Below the pieces are notes generated by a model. The model made no database searches. It was not told the origin of the DNA and saw nothing but the letters and a program-made list of their open reading frames with translations. Below, one piece after another: positions 1 through 9,123 of a DNA stretch of 64,000 nt; position 1 is the first letter of the stretch, and each line of letters starts with the position of its first letter. The stretch comes from Paraburkholderia fynbosensis (GTDB lineage Bacteria; Pseudomonadota; Gammaproteobacteria; Burkholderiales; Burkholderiaceae), in assembly GCF_902859935.1 (NCBI RefSeq), contig NZ_CADIKI010000014.1, positions 159,705-223,704 on the forward strand, in the 5' to 3' direction. Both the position numbers and the translations under genes were made by a program.

Positions 1-155
1 AGGAACACGAAGACTTCGGCGGCATCGCACAACGCGTACGCGTGCAGCGTAAAGCGCGACAGGATGCTGCCGCCGATGTGGTCGACGACGATGATCAGCA
101 GGACCAGGCCGCGGAAAAAGTCCAGCTCGATCAGGCGTGAAGATGAAGGTTGCAT
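1..155 (-). CDS. OpgC-type membrane acyltransferase, N-terminal fragment
   Basis: Partial gene running off the left edge: only the first 51 codons are present and the rest lies before base 1. The start ATG is at 155-153. The visible protein begins MQPSSSRLIELDFFRG, continues with a hydrophobic stretch containing LVLLIIVVDHIGGS, and then reads TLHAYALCDAAEVFVF. The R-x-x-E-x-D-F-x-R-G opening and the DHIG and CDAAEVFVF blocks are typical of the OpgC family, multi-spanning inner-membrane proteins that succinylate osmoregulated periplasmic glucans or act as related acyltransferases. The family call rests on the N-terminus only. Substrate and full length cannot be judged. Confidence 0.7.
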   Translation of the reverse strand, partial: MQPSSSRLIELDFFRGLVLLIIVVDHIGGSILSRFTLHAYALCDAAEVFVF

Positions 156-721
156 TGTTTGCGCCAAAAGCAGCCCCGTGCGACGGCGCGCTGATGCAGC
201 GCGGCAGGCGTCTCACAAGGCTTTGGAATTGGATTGATTCAGTGCTGCGGCGGGACTCGACCCATGTCGTGCTTCACGTCGTGCTCACGTCGTGACCCAC
301 GTCGCCGCGTTCGACCGGCCTCGCAGGGCGCGGTGTCAGGGGGCATTGAAAAGACCCCGGAGGACGGCGCGGAGTTCCGCTGCGCCGCGGCCAAAACCGC
401 CCATTATATTTCTTTCCATGACAAGCGCGCAGCGCAGGGCGCACGGCGCGAGTGCGGCGAAGCATCGCCGAATTCGTGCGGACCGTGCTGTGACGCCTAC
501 CTGAACGGGAGCCGGGAAAAAAGTGGCTGCCGCACACAGTGGAGATTTCGCAACGTTTCAAGAGATCGAAGCGACCCCCAATGGACGGCCCGCAAACGGC
601 GTGTGAGGATTTCCCAAAAGCGCGGCGGGGTCGTGAGCGGCACTGTCGAAGTGCCCGAAAGCGCCAGCAGAAGAAGCGGCCGGATCGAGTTGTCCGATTA
701 CTCGAGTGCAGGGAGATCATC
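156..721. other. Intergenic region between divergent OpgC-like and porin genes
   Basis: 566 bases separate the two divergent starts. Open frames exist on both strands, but their translations are Arg/Cys-rich with no domain character and look like GC-rich noise. The region must carry the promoters of both flanking genes. I could not single out a convincing -35/-10 pair. Confidence 0.5.
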
Positions 722-1882
722 ATGAACAAGCAAGTCTTCGCGCTGGCTGTCTCCACCGCTGTGTCCGCCGTTTTTGCCGCGTCCGCCGACGCACAGACCA
801 GCGTCACGCTGTATGGCGTGATCGACGAGGGCATCAACTACACCAACAATGTCGGCCGTGGCAACGTCTACGAACTGGCGAGTGGTTTCGCGCAAGGCAG
901 CCGCTGGGGCCTGAAGGGCGCCGAGGAACTCGGCGGCGGCCTCAAAGCGGTGTTCCAGATCGAGAACGGTTTCGACCTGAATGCCGGGCGGCTCGCGCAG
1001 GGCGGCCGGATGTTCGGGCGGCAGGCCTATGTCGGCTTGAGTTCGGCGCCGTACGGCACACTGACCTTCGGCCGCCAGTACGATTCAGTGGTCGACTATC
1101 TGGCTCAGACCACCGCCAACGGCAACTGGGCGGGCACGCTGTTCTCGCACCCGCTCGACAACGACAACACCGACAACACGTTCCGTCTCGACAACACGGT
1201 CAAGTACGCCAGCCCATCGATCTCCGGCTTCCAGTTCGGCGGCACCTACAGTTTCAGCAACGACACCGGCTTCGCGAACAATCGGGCGTACAGCATCGGC
1301 GGGCAGTATGCGTATGCCGGCTTGCTGGTGGCCGCGGCGTATCTGCAGGCCGACAATCCGGGCAATGGCGCGAACGGTGCGATCACCACGAACGACGCCG
1401 GTTTCATCGCGGCCCGCATGCGCGTGTTCGGCGGCGGCATTACCTATACCTTCGGTTCGGCGACGGCGGGCTTCGTCTACACCAACTCGAACTATCTGAA
1501 TCCGACCGGCAACGGCTATCTCGGCACCACGCCGCTCGTGCCGCCGGGCGTGCTGCTGAACTCACTGAAGTATCAGAATTTCGAGGTGAACGGCAAGTAT
1601 CAGATTTCGCCGATGCTGTTCGTCGGCGCGCAGTACGTGTACACGATGGAGACCTACGACGCGTCGAACGGCGGCGTGAAGCCGCGCATTCACTCGTTCG
1701 GCCTGATGGCGGATTACAACCTGTCCAAACGCACCGACGTCTATATTCAGGGCGAGTATCAGCAGGTCACGGGCGACCAGACCTTTTCGATTCTCGACTA
1801 CGCGTTCATCCCCGGCACCCAGTCGCCTTCGTCGACGTCGAAGCAGGTCGTCGTGCGCGCGGCGATCCGGCATAAATTCTAG
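722..1882 (+). CDS. Gram-negative porin, general diffusion type
   Basis: 386 residues. The frame is open much further upstream, but ATG 722 follows GGGAG and gives a clean signal peptide (MNKQVFALAV...SADA, cleavage expected after residue 24 before QTSVTLYG), so it is taken as the start. The mature protein begins with the hallmark TSVTLYGVIDEGI strand and contains GSRWGLKGAEELGGGLKAVF, FGRQAYVGLS and TLTFGRQYD, the conserved early strands of betaproteobacterial trimeric porins. It ends in ...AAIRHKF; the terminal Phe is the BAM recognition signal. The predicted product is a 16-stranded outer-membrane channel for small hydrophilic solutes. The gene stands alone and its specificity cannot be read from sequence. 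Confidence 0.95.
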   Translation: MNKQVFALAVSTAVSAVFAASADAQTSVTLYGVIDEGINYTNNVGRGNVYELASGFAQGSRWGLKGAEELGGGLKAVFQIENGFDLNAGRLAQGGRMFGRQAYVGLSSAPYGTLTFGRQYDSVVDYLAQTTANGNWAGTLFSHPLDNDNTDNTFRLDNTVKYASPSISGFQFGGTYSFSNDTGFANNRAYSIGGQYAYAGLLVAAAYLQADNPGNGANGAITTNDAGFIAARMRVFGGGITYTFGSATAGFVYTNSNYLNPTGNGYLGTTPLVPPGVLLNSLKYQNFEVNGKYQISPMLFVGAQYVYTMETYDASNGGVKPRIHSFGLMADYNLSKRTDVYIQGEYQQVTGDQTFSILDYAFIPGTQSPSSTSKQVVVRAAIRHKF

Positions 1883-2220
1883 GCAGGCCGCTGCGGGTGA
1901 TTCATCGCGGGGTTTTATTGCGCGATGCGCTCGCGCCTTGATCGAACAGCGCGGGCTTCAAAAGAGCCGTAAGACTATTTTCTTCGGCTTGCCTCGCCGT
2001 ATCGGACGCTTTCCTGAAATCGCTTGCCCCGCCCCCTCAAAGGCGTGCGGTTTGTTTGCTCGCGTTTGAACCGGCGAGTGCGCTGCCGGTTTCGGGCCAT
2101 GGTCCCGCGCAATGAACTCGCACGGCACGGCTCGCTCAAATGGTATCGCGCTGTCGCCGCCCGGCAGCCGCGTTCTTCGTTTGCCGTAGACAAGCCCGCT
2201 TATTTTTGCACGGAGACTTC
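1883..2220. other. Intergenic region
   Basis: 338 bases between the porin and the next plus-strand gene. No gene, strong terminator hairpin or repeat was seen. Overlapping open frames on both strands have no recognisable content. Confidence 0.4.
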
Positions 2221-2637
2221 ATGAGCAATCGCGCGACACAGATACTTCCGCATCATCGTTATGTGCATTCGCTGGGCGCGCCGCTCGCGTGCGTGCAAGG
2301 CACGATCGCCAAGGTGTTCGACAGCCCGGACAATCACCACGGCGCCAATCACCAGCACCTCGTCATCAGGATCGACAAGGTGCTGAAGTTCGAGGGCGGG
2401 ACGCAGAACCTGGTGGGCACGGAGGTCTTCGTCGCCGTGCGTTTCGGCGACAACGAGGGACTGGCGCAGGAAATCCCCGGCCTCCAGGCGGGGCAGCCGA
2501 TCGAGGCGCAAGGCGAATATATCTCCGAAGCCAGCGCTTATCCGACCGCCGACAATTCGAATCCCGTGCTGCCGGTGTTGCACTTCACGCATCATCCGGT
2601 GGGATATGTGAAGTACGCGGGGCAGTACTACAGCTAG
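2221..2637 (+). CDS. Small conserved protein, DUF3465/OB-fold-like
   Basis: 138 residues, ATG at 2221, no signal peptide. The pattern QGTIAKVFDSPDN, then GANHQHLVIRID, VFVAVRFGDN, GQPIEAQGEYI and a C-terminal HFTHHPVGYVKYAGQYYS resembles small DUF3465-type proteins. These have a G-x-V/I-x-K-V strand, an H-Q-x-x-x-I/L-R strand, a G-E-Y block and a W/F-T-H-H-x-P-x-G block, and look like OB-fold binding domains. The match is from memory of the motif order, so the family name is tentative. His residues are plentiful (HHRYVH, NHHGANHQH, HFTHH), which might reflect metal or nucleic-acid binding, but nothing decides that. It stands alone between long spacers. Confidence 0.6.
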   Translation: MSNRATQILPHHRYVHSLGAPLACVQGTIAKVFDSPDNHHGANHQHLVIRIDKVLKFEGGTQNLVGTEVFVAVRFGDNEGLAQEIPGLQAGQPIEAQGEYISEASAYPTADNSNPVLPVLHFTHHPVGYVKYAGQYYS

Positions 2638-3308
2638 CGCCCACGTTGGGTCGTCGAAGTCAGGCGAGCTTGTCGATGTTGACGACCGCCTTTTCCTCGC
2701 CGACGCATTTCCGCGCGTCGCGCGCCATTGCGACACATGTCGATTCAAGTTCCGGCGGCGAGCTGCCGTTAAAGAAAAGGTGATTGTCCGATCACGGGAC
2801 ACGACGCGCGATGGCGCGATTGCCTCGTGTTGCGATGCTGACTCCGGTGGACATTCCCGCGAGCGGGGCAAATCGGACGTGTGCAGTGCGCGCACACCCT
2901 CGTGCAATCAGTCGCCGACGATCGCGGACGCGACGCCGCCGTGTGCCCGAAAGAGCACGCCGTTGTACACACCGCGGCGGGTGCGAACGCGTCCCGGAAA
3001 TACGTGAGTAATGTTTGTATCAGAGTGTTCGCGACGAGGCGTTTTCGTTAAAGCGCCTTTACAATTCCGCTGGAATTTTGATCAGCAATCTGGGCCTTCG
3101 CGCTGGGGACCGGCTGTTCCGTGAGAGACCGGACGCAGTCCGTTCCGGTCAGCGTCAGGGTGGATTGGTCGGCAGGGCACGGGATGAGCGGCGCACGAGG
3201 CGGCCTCGCCGTGTCGCGAAGCAGGCTGCGCGGCGTAAGACCGCGCGCATTGGCAGATGACAGGGCGGCATCCGGCCCGCTCATGAATAAGGCAGGAGTC
3301 GAACAGAG
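2638..3308. other. Long intergenic region with no convincing gene
   Basis: 671 bases. Open frames on both strands give Arg-rich, low-information translations. A 22-codon minus-strand frame ends at 2660 (MARDARKCVGEEKAVVNIDKLA) and looks more protein-like than its neighbours, but has no ribosome binding site. It may be the tail of a decayed gene. Confidence 0.4.
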
Positions 3309-4307
3309 ATGACAAGACGTTTCGACAGAACGATGATGGCCAGCCTGGCCGGCGTGTGGGTCGCGCTGGCAGTGAGTGGTTGTGCGAATGTCGGGCAGCA
3401 GGACGCGCAGAACGGCGTGGCGGTGAGTCCGGCGGCTGCGTCCGGCGTGGCGGCTGGGGTAGCCGCGTCGGCTTCCAATGCCGCGTCAGCGGGCACGCCT
3501 GTCGCAACGGGCTCCGATGAGGGCGCGTCGCTCAAAAAATCGCCGCCGCTCGTCTATCGGGTCAAGCGTGGCGATACGCTGTCGCGCATCGCGCAGCATC
3601 ATCACTGCAGCGTCAAACAGTTGCAAACGTGGAACGCATTGAAGGCGTCGTCGCGGCTGAAGCTGGGGCAGATGCTGCATGTTGCGTCGCCGGAAACGGT
3701 GCGGGCCGTGAATGCCGCCAATGCGGCGAATGCGAAGGCGGTGTTGGCTGCGAAAGCTGCCGCAGGTTCCGCGGCTTCGGCTTCGGCTTCGGCTTCGGCG
3801 GCGGCGGCGGCGGCGGCGGCGCCGCAGCAAGCAGCGGCGGGCTCGGCGCAGTCCACTGCGAACTTGCCCGGCGCAGGTTCGCCGACCCCCGAACAGGCGC
3901 GCGAAGTCATGCAGCAAACCGCGCGGCACGCGAACGGCGTCGCGCTGGCGTGGCCAGCGGGCGGCCGCGTGGTCGAGGCATTCCAGCCCGGCGAAACGCG
4001 CGGTATCGAGATCGGCGGCAAGCCGGGCGATCCGGTGCGCGCCGCCGCCGACGGCCGCGTGATGTACGCGGGCACGGGGTTGAACAGCTACGGCAGCCTG
4101 ATCATCGTCCAGCACAACAAGGATTTTCTGACCGCGTACTCGCATAACCGCAAGCTGCTGGTCAAGATCGGCGACATCGTTCGGCAAGGACAGCAGATCG
4201 CGGAGATGGGCGACGAAAACAACTCGCGCGTGTCCGTCGGTTTCGAGTTGCGCCACGACGGCAAGCCGATCGATCCGCTGCCGTATCTTCCACAAGGTCG
4301 CGGCTAA
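3309..4307 (+). CDS. NlpD-like lipoprotein, LysM plus degenerate M23 domain (amidase activator)
   Basis: 332 residues. The N-terminus is a lipoprotein signal with lipobox VSGC at Cys25. A LysM peptidoglycan-binding repeat follows at about 82-125 (YRVKRGDTLSRIAQ...LKLGQMLHV), then an Ala-rich linker (about 130-185), then a C-terminal M23/LytM fold at about 225-325 (GDPVRAAADGRVMYAG, GSLIIVQHNKDFLTAYSHN, GQQIAEMGD). The zinc ligands of active M23 peptidases are missing: the H-x(n)-D site reads TRGIEIGGKPGD, and the final H-x-H strand reads VSVGFELR. This is the pattern of NlpD/EnvC, which activate AmiA/B/C amidases during cell separation without cutting peptidoglycan themselves. It is not next to rpoS or pcm here, so it may be a second NlpD-like copy. 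Confidence 0.88.
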   Translation: MTRRFDRTMMASLAGVWVALAVSGCANVGQQDAQNGVAVSPAAASGVAAGVAASASNAASAGTPVATGSDEGASLKKSPPLVYRVKRGDTLSRIAQHHHCSVKQLQTWNALKASSRLKLGQMLHVASPETVRAVNAANAANAKAVLAAKAAAGSAASASASASAAAAAAAAPQQAAAGSAQSTANLPGAGSPTPEQAREVMQQTARHANGVALAWPAGGRVVEAFQPGETRGIEIGGKPGDPVRAAADGRVMYAGTGLNSYGSLIIVQHNKDFLTAYSHNRKLLVKIGDIVRQGQQIAEMGDENNSRVSVGFELRHDGKPIDPLPYLPQGRG

Positions 4308-4331
4308 CGGGCGCGGACCGCTCGCGCGCCG

Positions 4332-5150
4332 TCAGACGAACCAGCGCAGCGCCGCGGCGACGATCGCCTCCGGCGCGTCCTCCTGCATCAGATGGCCGGC
4401 GTTCGGCACCGCCTGAAAGCGCGCGCACGGAATCGCGGCGGCCAGCTGGCGACCGCGTTCGAGCGGTATCCACTGGTCTTTCTCGCCCCACAGAATCTGC
4501 ACCGGACAACGCAGCTGCGCGTAACGCGCTTCGACTTCGTCGGTATGGCGCTGGTCCATCTGCGCGATCTGCCTGTAGAAGGCCGCTTGTCCCGTGGCGC
4601 CGAGCCACGGCCTCACATAAGGCGCGAGTTCATGGTCCGGGATCTCGCGGGCGATCGCACCGCGCACATACGCTTTCACCACCGCTTCGTGAATATACGG
4701 CGGCAGTCCGGCGAATGCGTCGCCGTGTTCGCGCACGTGCCGCACGAACGGCGAACCCCATGGCGCGACCGCGACCGGATCGATCAGCGTGAGACTGCGG
4801 TACTCGCAGCCGTTCAGCAGATGCGCACGTAGCGAAGTCGCGCCACCGAAATCATGCGCGACGACGTCCGGCATCTCGAGCTTCCAATGCGCGAGCAGTT
4901 CCGCGAGCAACACGTTCTGGATGCCGAGCGAGACGTCCTGTGCGTCGCGCTGCTCCGATTGTCCGTAGCCGAGCAAGTCGTAGTAGTGGACCGTGCGCAT
5001 GGGCGCGAGATGCGCGGCGATGCGATGCCACACATACGAAGAGAACGGCGTGCCGTGAACCAGCACCAGCGGCGGACCGTTGCCGGTGACGCCGTAACGC
5101 ACGGTTTGATCGCGGAACGTATAGCTTTCGGGGAGCGGCCAGGTTTGCAT
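4332..5150 (-). CDS. Alpha/beta hydrolase with Asp nucleophile (haloalkane dehalogenase/epoxide hydrolase type)
   Basis: 272 residues, cytoplasmic. The alpha/beta-hydrolase landmarks are the HGTP oxyanion motif (residues 32-35), the nucleophile elbow VVAHDFGG with Asp100 where Ser sits in esterases, the acid region LWGEKDQWIP (about 225) and the catalytic His in NAGHLMQED (253). An Asp nucleophile in an H-D-x-G-G/A elbow is the rule in haloalkane dehalogenases, fluoroacetate dehalogenases and epoxide hydrolases, which work through a covalent alkyl-enzyme ester. The true substrate is unknown and no catabolic neighbours help. It is convergent with the NlpD-like gene, 24 bases away. Confidence 0.85.
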   Translation of the reverse strand: MQTWPLPESYTFRDQTVRYGVTGNGPPLVLVHGTPFSSYVWHRIAAHLAPMRTVHYYDLLGYGQSEQRDAQDVSLGIQNVLLAELLAHWKLEMPDVVAHDFGGATSLRAHLLNGCEYRSLTLIDPVAVAPWGSPFVRHVREHGDAFAGLPPYIHEAVVKAYVRGAIAREIPDHELAPYVRPWLGATGQAAFYRQIAQMDQRHTDEVEARYAQLRCPVQILWGEKDQWIPLERGRQLAAAIPCARFQAVPNAGHLMQEDAPEAIVAAALRWFV

Positions 5151-5576
5151 GGCGATGAGCGTTGCAAAGAAGGTCTGCTTACCTTAGCAGGGGAACGTCG
5201 AACGTGCAGCGCGCCTTTTCGTAGGCGGCAGGGGGTGGCTCCCGCAGAAGCTCACCTTTGTTTTGTTCAGCAAAACCAGGCAAATTCGCTGACGATGCGC
5301 TTGCTGCAGTGTTTGAACAATGAGTCAGCGTCTTTTGCAACCCGCACTCTTACGATTCGGGCAGAAATTGGCTTGAAACAAGGGGTATTTTTGAGGTCTG
5401 CGATCGATGCGCTGGGTAATCGATCGGCTGCGAGCGCCGGCGGCATCCGAGTGGACAGCGTTGTGCTGTTCGAAAGGCGGCTTTTCAACGGTGAGGAGAT
5501 TCGGGAGGCTGCGGCGCGATCGCGCGAGTCGAGTCGAGTCGATATGATGCGCCGCCGTGCTGCAGCCTCGTGTCTC
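5151..5576. other. Intergenic region
   Basis: 426 bases between two minus-strand genes. A plus-strand frame spanning it is antisense to both neighbours and has no recognisable content. A short direct repeat of GAGTC units occurs near 5526-5540. Nothing else was seen. Confidence 0.4.
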
Positions 5577-5975
5577 TTACTTCGCTTGAACGCTGCGCAA
5601 CAGTTGCGATACCTGGCCATGGTGATGCAGGATCGCCGGATCGGCCTGCAACAGCGGCAGGTAGCGCGGCAGGAACTGGTTGTTCGGCTGATCGGGCGAG
5701 AACAGGCCGGTCACCGCTTCAGCGGCGGCGAGCCGGTCGGCGGCGTCGGCTTCCTTGTCGTCGAGAATTTCGTCGACGCTCGCAATGACCGTCGACAGCG
5801 GCGTGAGCCACCGAAACCCCGAGCCGTTGATGAGCACCTGCAGAAAGGCCGCGGGCGTCACCGGGCCGAATTCCTTTTCATACGCCGCGCGTTCGTGATC
5901 GAGAATGGCCTTGTGCAGCGAGAGGAGGGGTCGGCGAATGTCCGAGAGGAATTGAGTGCATTGCTGGTCGTTCAT
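5577..5975 (-). CDS. Conserved hypothetical protein
   Basis: 132 residues. The start ATG at 5975 is preceded by a good GGAG ribosome binding site, so the longer upstream frame was rejected. The protein is soluble, mostly helical and free of cysteines after the N-terminus. It opens MNDQQCTQFLSDIRRPLLSL, has a central FRWLTPLSTVIASVDEILDD and ends GQVSQLLRSVQAK. There is no signal peptide, membrane segment or recognisable catalytic motif. I do not recognise the family. It stands alone, divergent from the molybdenum hydroxylase operon. Confidence 0.6.
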   Translation of the reverse strand: MNDQQCTQFLSDIRRPLLSLHKAILDHERAAYEKEFGPVTPAAFLQVLINGSGFRWLTPLSTVIASVDEILDDKEADAADRLAAAEAVTGLFSPDQPNNQFLPRYLPLLQADPAILHHHGQVSQLLRSVQAK

Positions 5976-6409
5976 TGTGCTGCTCCTTCGGAGGGTCTGG
6001 CCGGATCGAGCCGGCAATCGGCTCATGCTAACAAAATCGCCCGCCGTTGATTGAGCGGCGCGTCGCGAGTTTGTGCAATACGCGTCCGCTCGTGTGAATG
6101 CGCCGATACTACCGCATCGATTCGGCGCCGGTTTCAAGCTCGCATTCTGCGCGGGGCAAAGGCCGCTTGCCGCAGCGCAGCCCGCCCGGGTACACGGCGA
6201 ATTTCTTTTTACACGGCTACAATTTGCCGGTCCGTTCCGGCGCATGCGCGCCGCATTATCTGCCGCTTGCATCCGCAGGCCGATTGCCAGGCGAGTCGCA
6301 TCGTGTATTAGTTTGGCTCGTCGAATAACCACGACAATCCTTTACGTTTTGGTTCGCCGTCTCTGTCTAAATAGCCTCACAAACAATAAACCCCACCCCG
6401 GAGCCGTAC
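5976..6409. other. Divergent promoter region upstream of the molybdenum hydroxylase operon
   Basis: 434 bases between divergent starts. The final 100 bases before 6410 are more AT-rich (around 6310-6390) than the flanking DNA, as expected for a promoter. No confident -35/-10 pair or operator palindrome was identified. Confidence 0.4.
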
Positions 6410-6865
6410 ATGACAACGTTCAACATCAACGGTCAGACCCACACCGTCGACGCGCCACCCGACATGCCCTTGCTGTGGGTCCTGCGCGATCTCGTCGGCC
6501 TGACCGGCACCAAGTTCGGTTGCGGCATCGCGCAGTGCGGCGCATGCACCGTGCACCTCGACGGCGTGGCGGTGCGCTCGTGCGTGTTCCCGGCGGCGGC
6601 GGTCGGCGAGCGCAAAGTGGTCACGATCGAAGCGGTCGGCAGCACACCCGCGGGGCAGAAGGTGCAACAGGCATGGCGGCAACTGGACGTCGTGCAATGC
6701 GGCTACTGTCAGTCGGGGCAGGTGATGTCGGCGGCTTCGCTGCTCGCGAGCAACCCCAATCCCACCGACGCGGATATCGACGCCGCGATGGCCGGCAACA
6801 TCTGCCGCTGTGGGACGTACAACCGCATCCGCGCGGCGATCAAGCAAGCCGCAAAGGGGGTGTGA
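6410..6865 (+). CDS. (2Fe-2S)-binding subunit of a xanthine-dehydrogenase-family molybdenum hydroxylase
   Basis: 151 residues. An N-terminal plant-ferredoxin domain carries Cys38, Cys43, Cys46 and Cys58 (KFGCGIAQCGACTVHLDG). A C-terminal helical 2Fe-2S domain carries Cys97, Cys100, Cys132 and Cys134 (VQCGYCQSGQ and ICRCGTY). The subunit relays electrons from the molybdopterin site in the next gene to the cytochrome c encoded after it. Size and layout match the alpha subunit of isoquinoline 1-oxidoreductase and of membrane-linked aldehyde dehydrogenases. The next gene starts one base after this stop, so the two are translationally coupled. The real substrate (aldehyde or N-heterocycle) cannot be told. 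Confidence 0.93.
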   Translation: MTTFNINGQTHTVDAPPDMPLLWVLRDLVGLTGTKFGCGIAQCGACTVHLDGVAVRSCVFPAAAVGERKVVTIEAVGSTPAGQKVQQAWRQLDVVQCGYCQSGQVMSAASLLASNPNPTDADIDAAMAGNICRCGTYNRIRAAIKQAAKGV

Positions 6866-6866
6866 C

Positions 6867-9110
6867 ATGTCCCAGGGATTGCTCGATGCACAGAATGGCG
6901 CGGGGGCCTCGCAAAGTAGTGTTGCTGGAATGTCGCGCCGCACGTTTCTGAAATTCGGCGTGACGGTCGGCGCGGCGGCCGGAGGCGGCCTGCTGCTCGG
7001 CTTCAGCCTGCCGGCCGCGAGCCAGGATCAGAAGGCCGGTAAATCGGTGGTCGGCGGCGATGCGGTCGAAACGCCGCAAAGCGGCGTGTTCGCGCCGAAC
7101 GCATTCATCCAGATCGATACAGCGGGCAAGGTCACGCTCGTGATTCCGAAGGTCGAGATGGGCCAGGGCGTTTATACGTCGATCCCGATGCTGATCGCCG
7201 AAGAACTCGACGTGCCGCTCGATGCGGTCACGCTCGATCACGCGCCGCCCAACGAAAAGCTCTTCATGGACCCGCTGCTCGGCGGCCAGCTCACCGGCGG
7301 TTCGACCTCGATCCGCTTTGCGTGGGAGCCGATGCGCCGCGCCGGCGCGACCGCGCGCATCATGCTGATCGACGCGGCCGCGCAGCAATGGCAGGTCGAC
7401 CCGGCGAGCTGCCACGCGCAGGGCGGCCAGGTGATCCATGCGGCCAGCAATCGCAGCATCGGCTATGGCCAGCTCGTGGAGGCCGCGGCCAAACTGCCCG
7501 CGCCGCAGAACGTACCGCTGAAAGAGCCGAAGGATTTCAAGCTGATCGGCACGCCGGTGAAGCGCCTCGATTCGCCGGAAAAGGTGGACGGCACCGCGCT
7601 GTTCGGGCTGGACGTGCGCATGCCGGACATGGTCTACGCGGCGATCGCGAACTGTCCGGTGTTCGGCGGCACGCTGGCGAGCGTCGACGACACTAACGCA
7701 AAGAAAATCCCCGGCGTGCGGCAGGTCGTCAAGATCGACAACGCGGTGGCGGTGATCGGCGATCACACCTGGGCGGCGCGGCGCGGAGTGCAGGCGCTCG
7801 ACATCAAGTGGAACGAAGGCGCGGGCGCGAACCTTTCGATGAAGCAGATCGTCGACGATCTCGCCGACGCCTCGCAACGCAACGGCGCGGTCGCGCGTAA
7901 AGAGGGCGACGTCGGCCAGGCGTTCTCCAACGCGAAGTCGCGCGTCGATGCCGTGTATCAACAACCGTTCCTCGCGCACGCGACGATGGAGCCGATCAAC
8001 TGCACCGTGCACGTGCGCGCCGACGGCTGCGATGTCTGGCTCGGCTCGCAGGTGCCTACGCGCGTGGTGGACGCGGCGGTCGCGGTCACCGGCCTGCCCG
8101 CCGACAAGATCGTCGTGCACAACCATCTGATCGGCGGCGGCTTCGGGCGGCGGCTCGAGTTCGACATGGTCACGCAGGCGGTCAAGATCGGCAAGCAGGT
8201 CTCGACGCCGGTGAAGGTGCTGTGGACGCGCGAGGAAGACATCCAGCACGACATGTACCGGCCGTACTACTACGACAAGATCTCCGCCGGGCTCGACGCG
8301 AACGGCAAGCCGCTCGCATGGCAGCACCGCATCGTCGGTTCGTCGATCATGGCGCGGTTTGCGCCGCCCGCGTTCAAGAACGGGCTGGACCCGGACGCGG
8401 TCGAAGTGGCGTCTGACCTGCCGTACGACCTGCCCAATCAGCTGGTCGACTACGTGCGCCAGGAACCGCACGCGGTGCCCACCGCGTTCTGGCGCGGCGT
8501 GGGGCCGACGCGCGGCACGTTCGTGGTGGAGAGCTTCATCGACGAACTCGCCGCGCAGGCGAAGATCGATCCGGTCAAGTACCGTCAGGACCTGCTGGGC
8601 AAAACACCGCGCGCGTTGAACGTGCTCAACGTCGCCACCCAGGCGGCGGGCTGGGGCAGCGCGCTGCCGAAGGGGCAAGGACGGGGCGTGTCGGTAATGC
8701 ACGCGTTCGGCAGCTTCTTTGCAATCGTCGTCGACGTCGCGGTCGATCAGGGTGAAGTCGCGGTCAAGCGCGTCGTGTGTGCGGTCGATTGCGGGATGGT
8801 CGTCAATCCGAACACGATCGAAGCACAGGTGCAGGGCGGCATCATCTTCGGCATCACGGCGGCGCTCTACAGCGAGATCACGATCAAGGACGGCCGCGTC
8901 GAGCAGAACAACTTCACGGACTACCGCATGCTGCGCATCGACCAGACGCCGCCGATCGACGTGCATATCGTGAAAAGCAGCGAGGCGCCCGGCGGCATCG
9001 GCGAACCCGGTACCGCGGCGCTCGCGCCCGCGTTGACCAACGCGATTTTCGCGGCCACCGGCAAGCGGCTGCGGCAATTGCCGGTCGGCAGCCAATTGCA
9101 AACCGCCTGA
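6867..9110 (+). CDS. Molybdopterin-binding catalytic subunit, Tat-exported (IorB/aldehyde dehydrogenase type)
   Basis: 747 residues. ATG 6867 is chosen over an upstream in-frame start because it lies just after the previous stop and places a twin-arginine signal, SRRTFLKFG (residues 23-31), near the N-terminus. Recognisable blocks are VIPKVEMGQGVYTSIPMLIAEEL, GGGFGRRLEFD, FWRGVGPTRGTFVVESFIDEL and GGIGEPGTAALAPAL, whose Glu corresponds to the catalytic base that helps Mo-bound water attack. The enzyme hydroxylates an aldehyde or aza-aromatic carbon in the periplasm. With the 2Fe-2S subunit before it and the triheme cytochrome after it, it forms a three-part dehydrogenase feeding electrons to the respiratory chain. 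Confidence 0.93.
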   Translation: MSQGLLDAQNGAGASQSSVAGMSRRTFLKFGVTVGAAAGGGLLLGFSLPAASQDQKAGKSVVGGDAVETPQSGVFAPNAFIQIDTAGKVTLVIPKVEMGQGVYTSIPMLIAEELDVPLDAVTLDHAPPNEKLFMDPLLGGQLTGGSTSIRFAWEPMRRAGATARIMLIDAAAQQWQVDPASCHAQGGQVIHAASNRSIGYGQLVEAAAKLPAPQNVPLKEPKDFKLIGTPVKRLDSPEKVDGTALFGLDVRMPDMVYAAIANCPVFGGTLASVDDTNAKKIPGVRQVVKIDNAVAVIGDHTWAARRGVQALDIKWNEGAGANLSMKQIVDDLADASQRNGAVARKEGDVGQAFSNAKSRVDAVYQQPFLAHATMEPINCTVHVRADGCDVWLGSQVPTRVVDAAVAVTGLPADKIVVHNHLIGGGFGRRLEFDMVTQAVKIGKQVSTPVKVLWTREEDIQHDMYRPYYYDKISAGLDANGKPLAWQHRIVGSSIMARFAPPAFKNGLDPDAVEVASDLPYDLPNQLVDYVRQEPHAVPTAFWRGVGPTRGTFVVESFIDELAAQAKIDPVKYRQDLLGKTPRALNVLNVATQAAGWGSALPKGQGRGVSVMHAFGSFFAIVVDVAVDQGEVAVKRVVCAVDCGMVVNPNTIEAQVQGGIIFGITAALYSEITIKDGRVEQNNFTDYRMLRIDQTPPIDVHIVKSSEAPGGIGEPGTAALAPALTNAIFAATGKRLRQLPVGSQLQTA

Positions 9111-9123
9111 CCGGAGCCCGACG

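Noticed and set aside
2660..2728. 22-codon minus-strand ORF (MARDARKCVGEEKAVVNIDKLA)
   Set aside because: Protein-like composition but no ribosome binding site, and the frame closes shortly upstream; at most a gene remnant.
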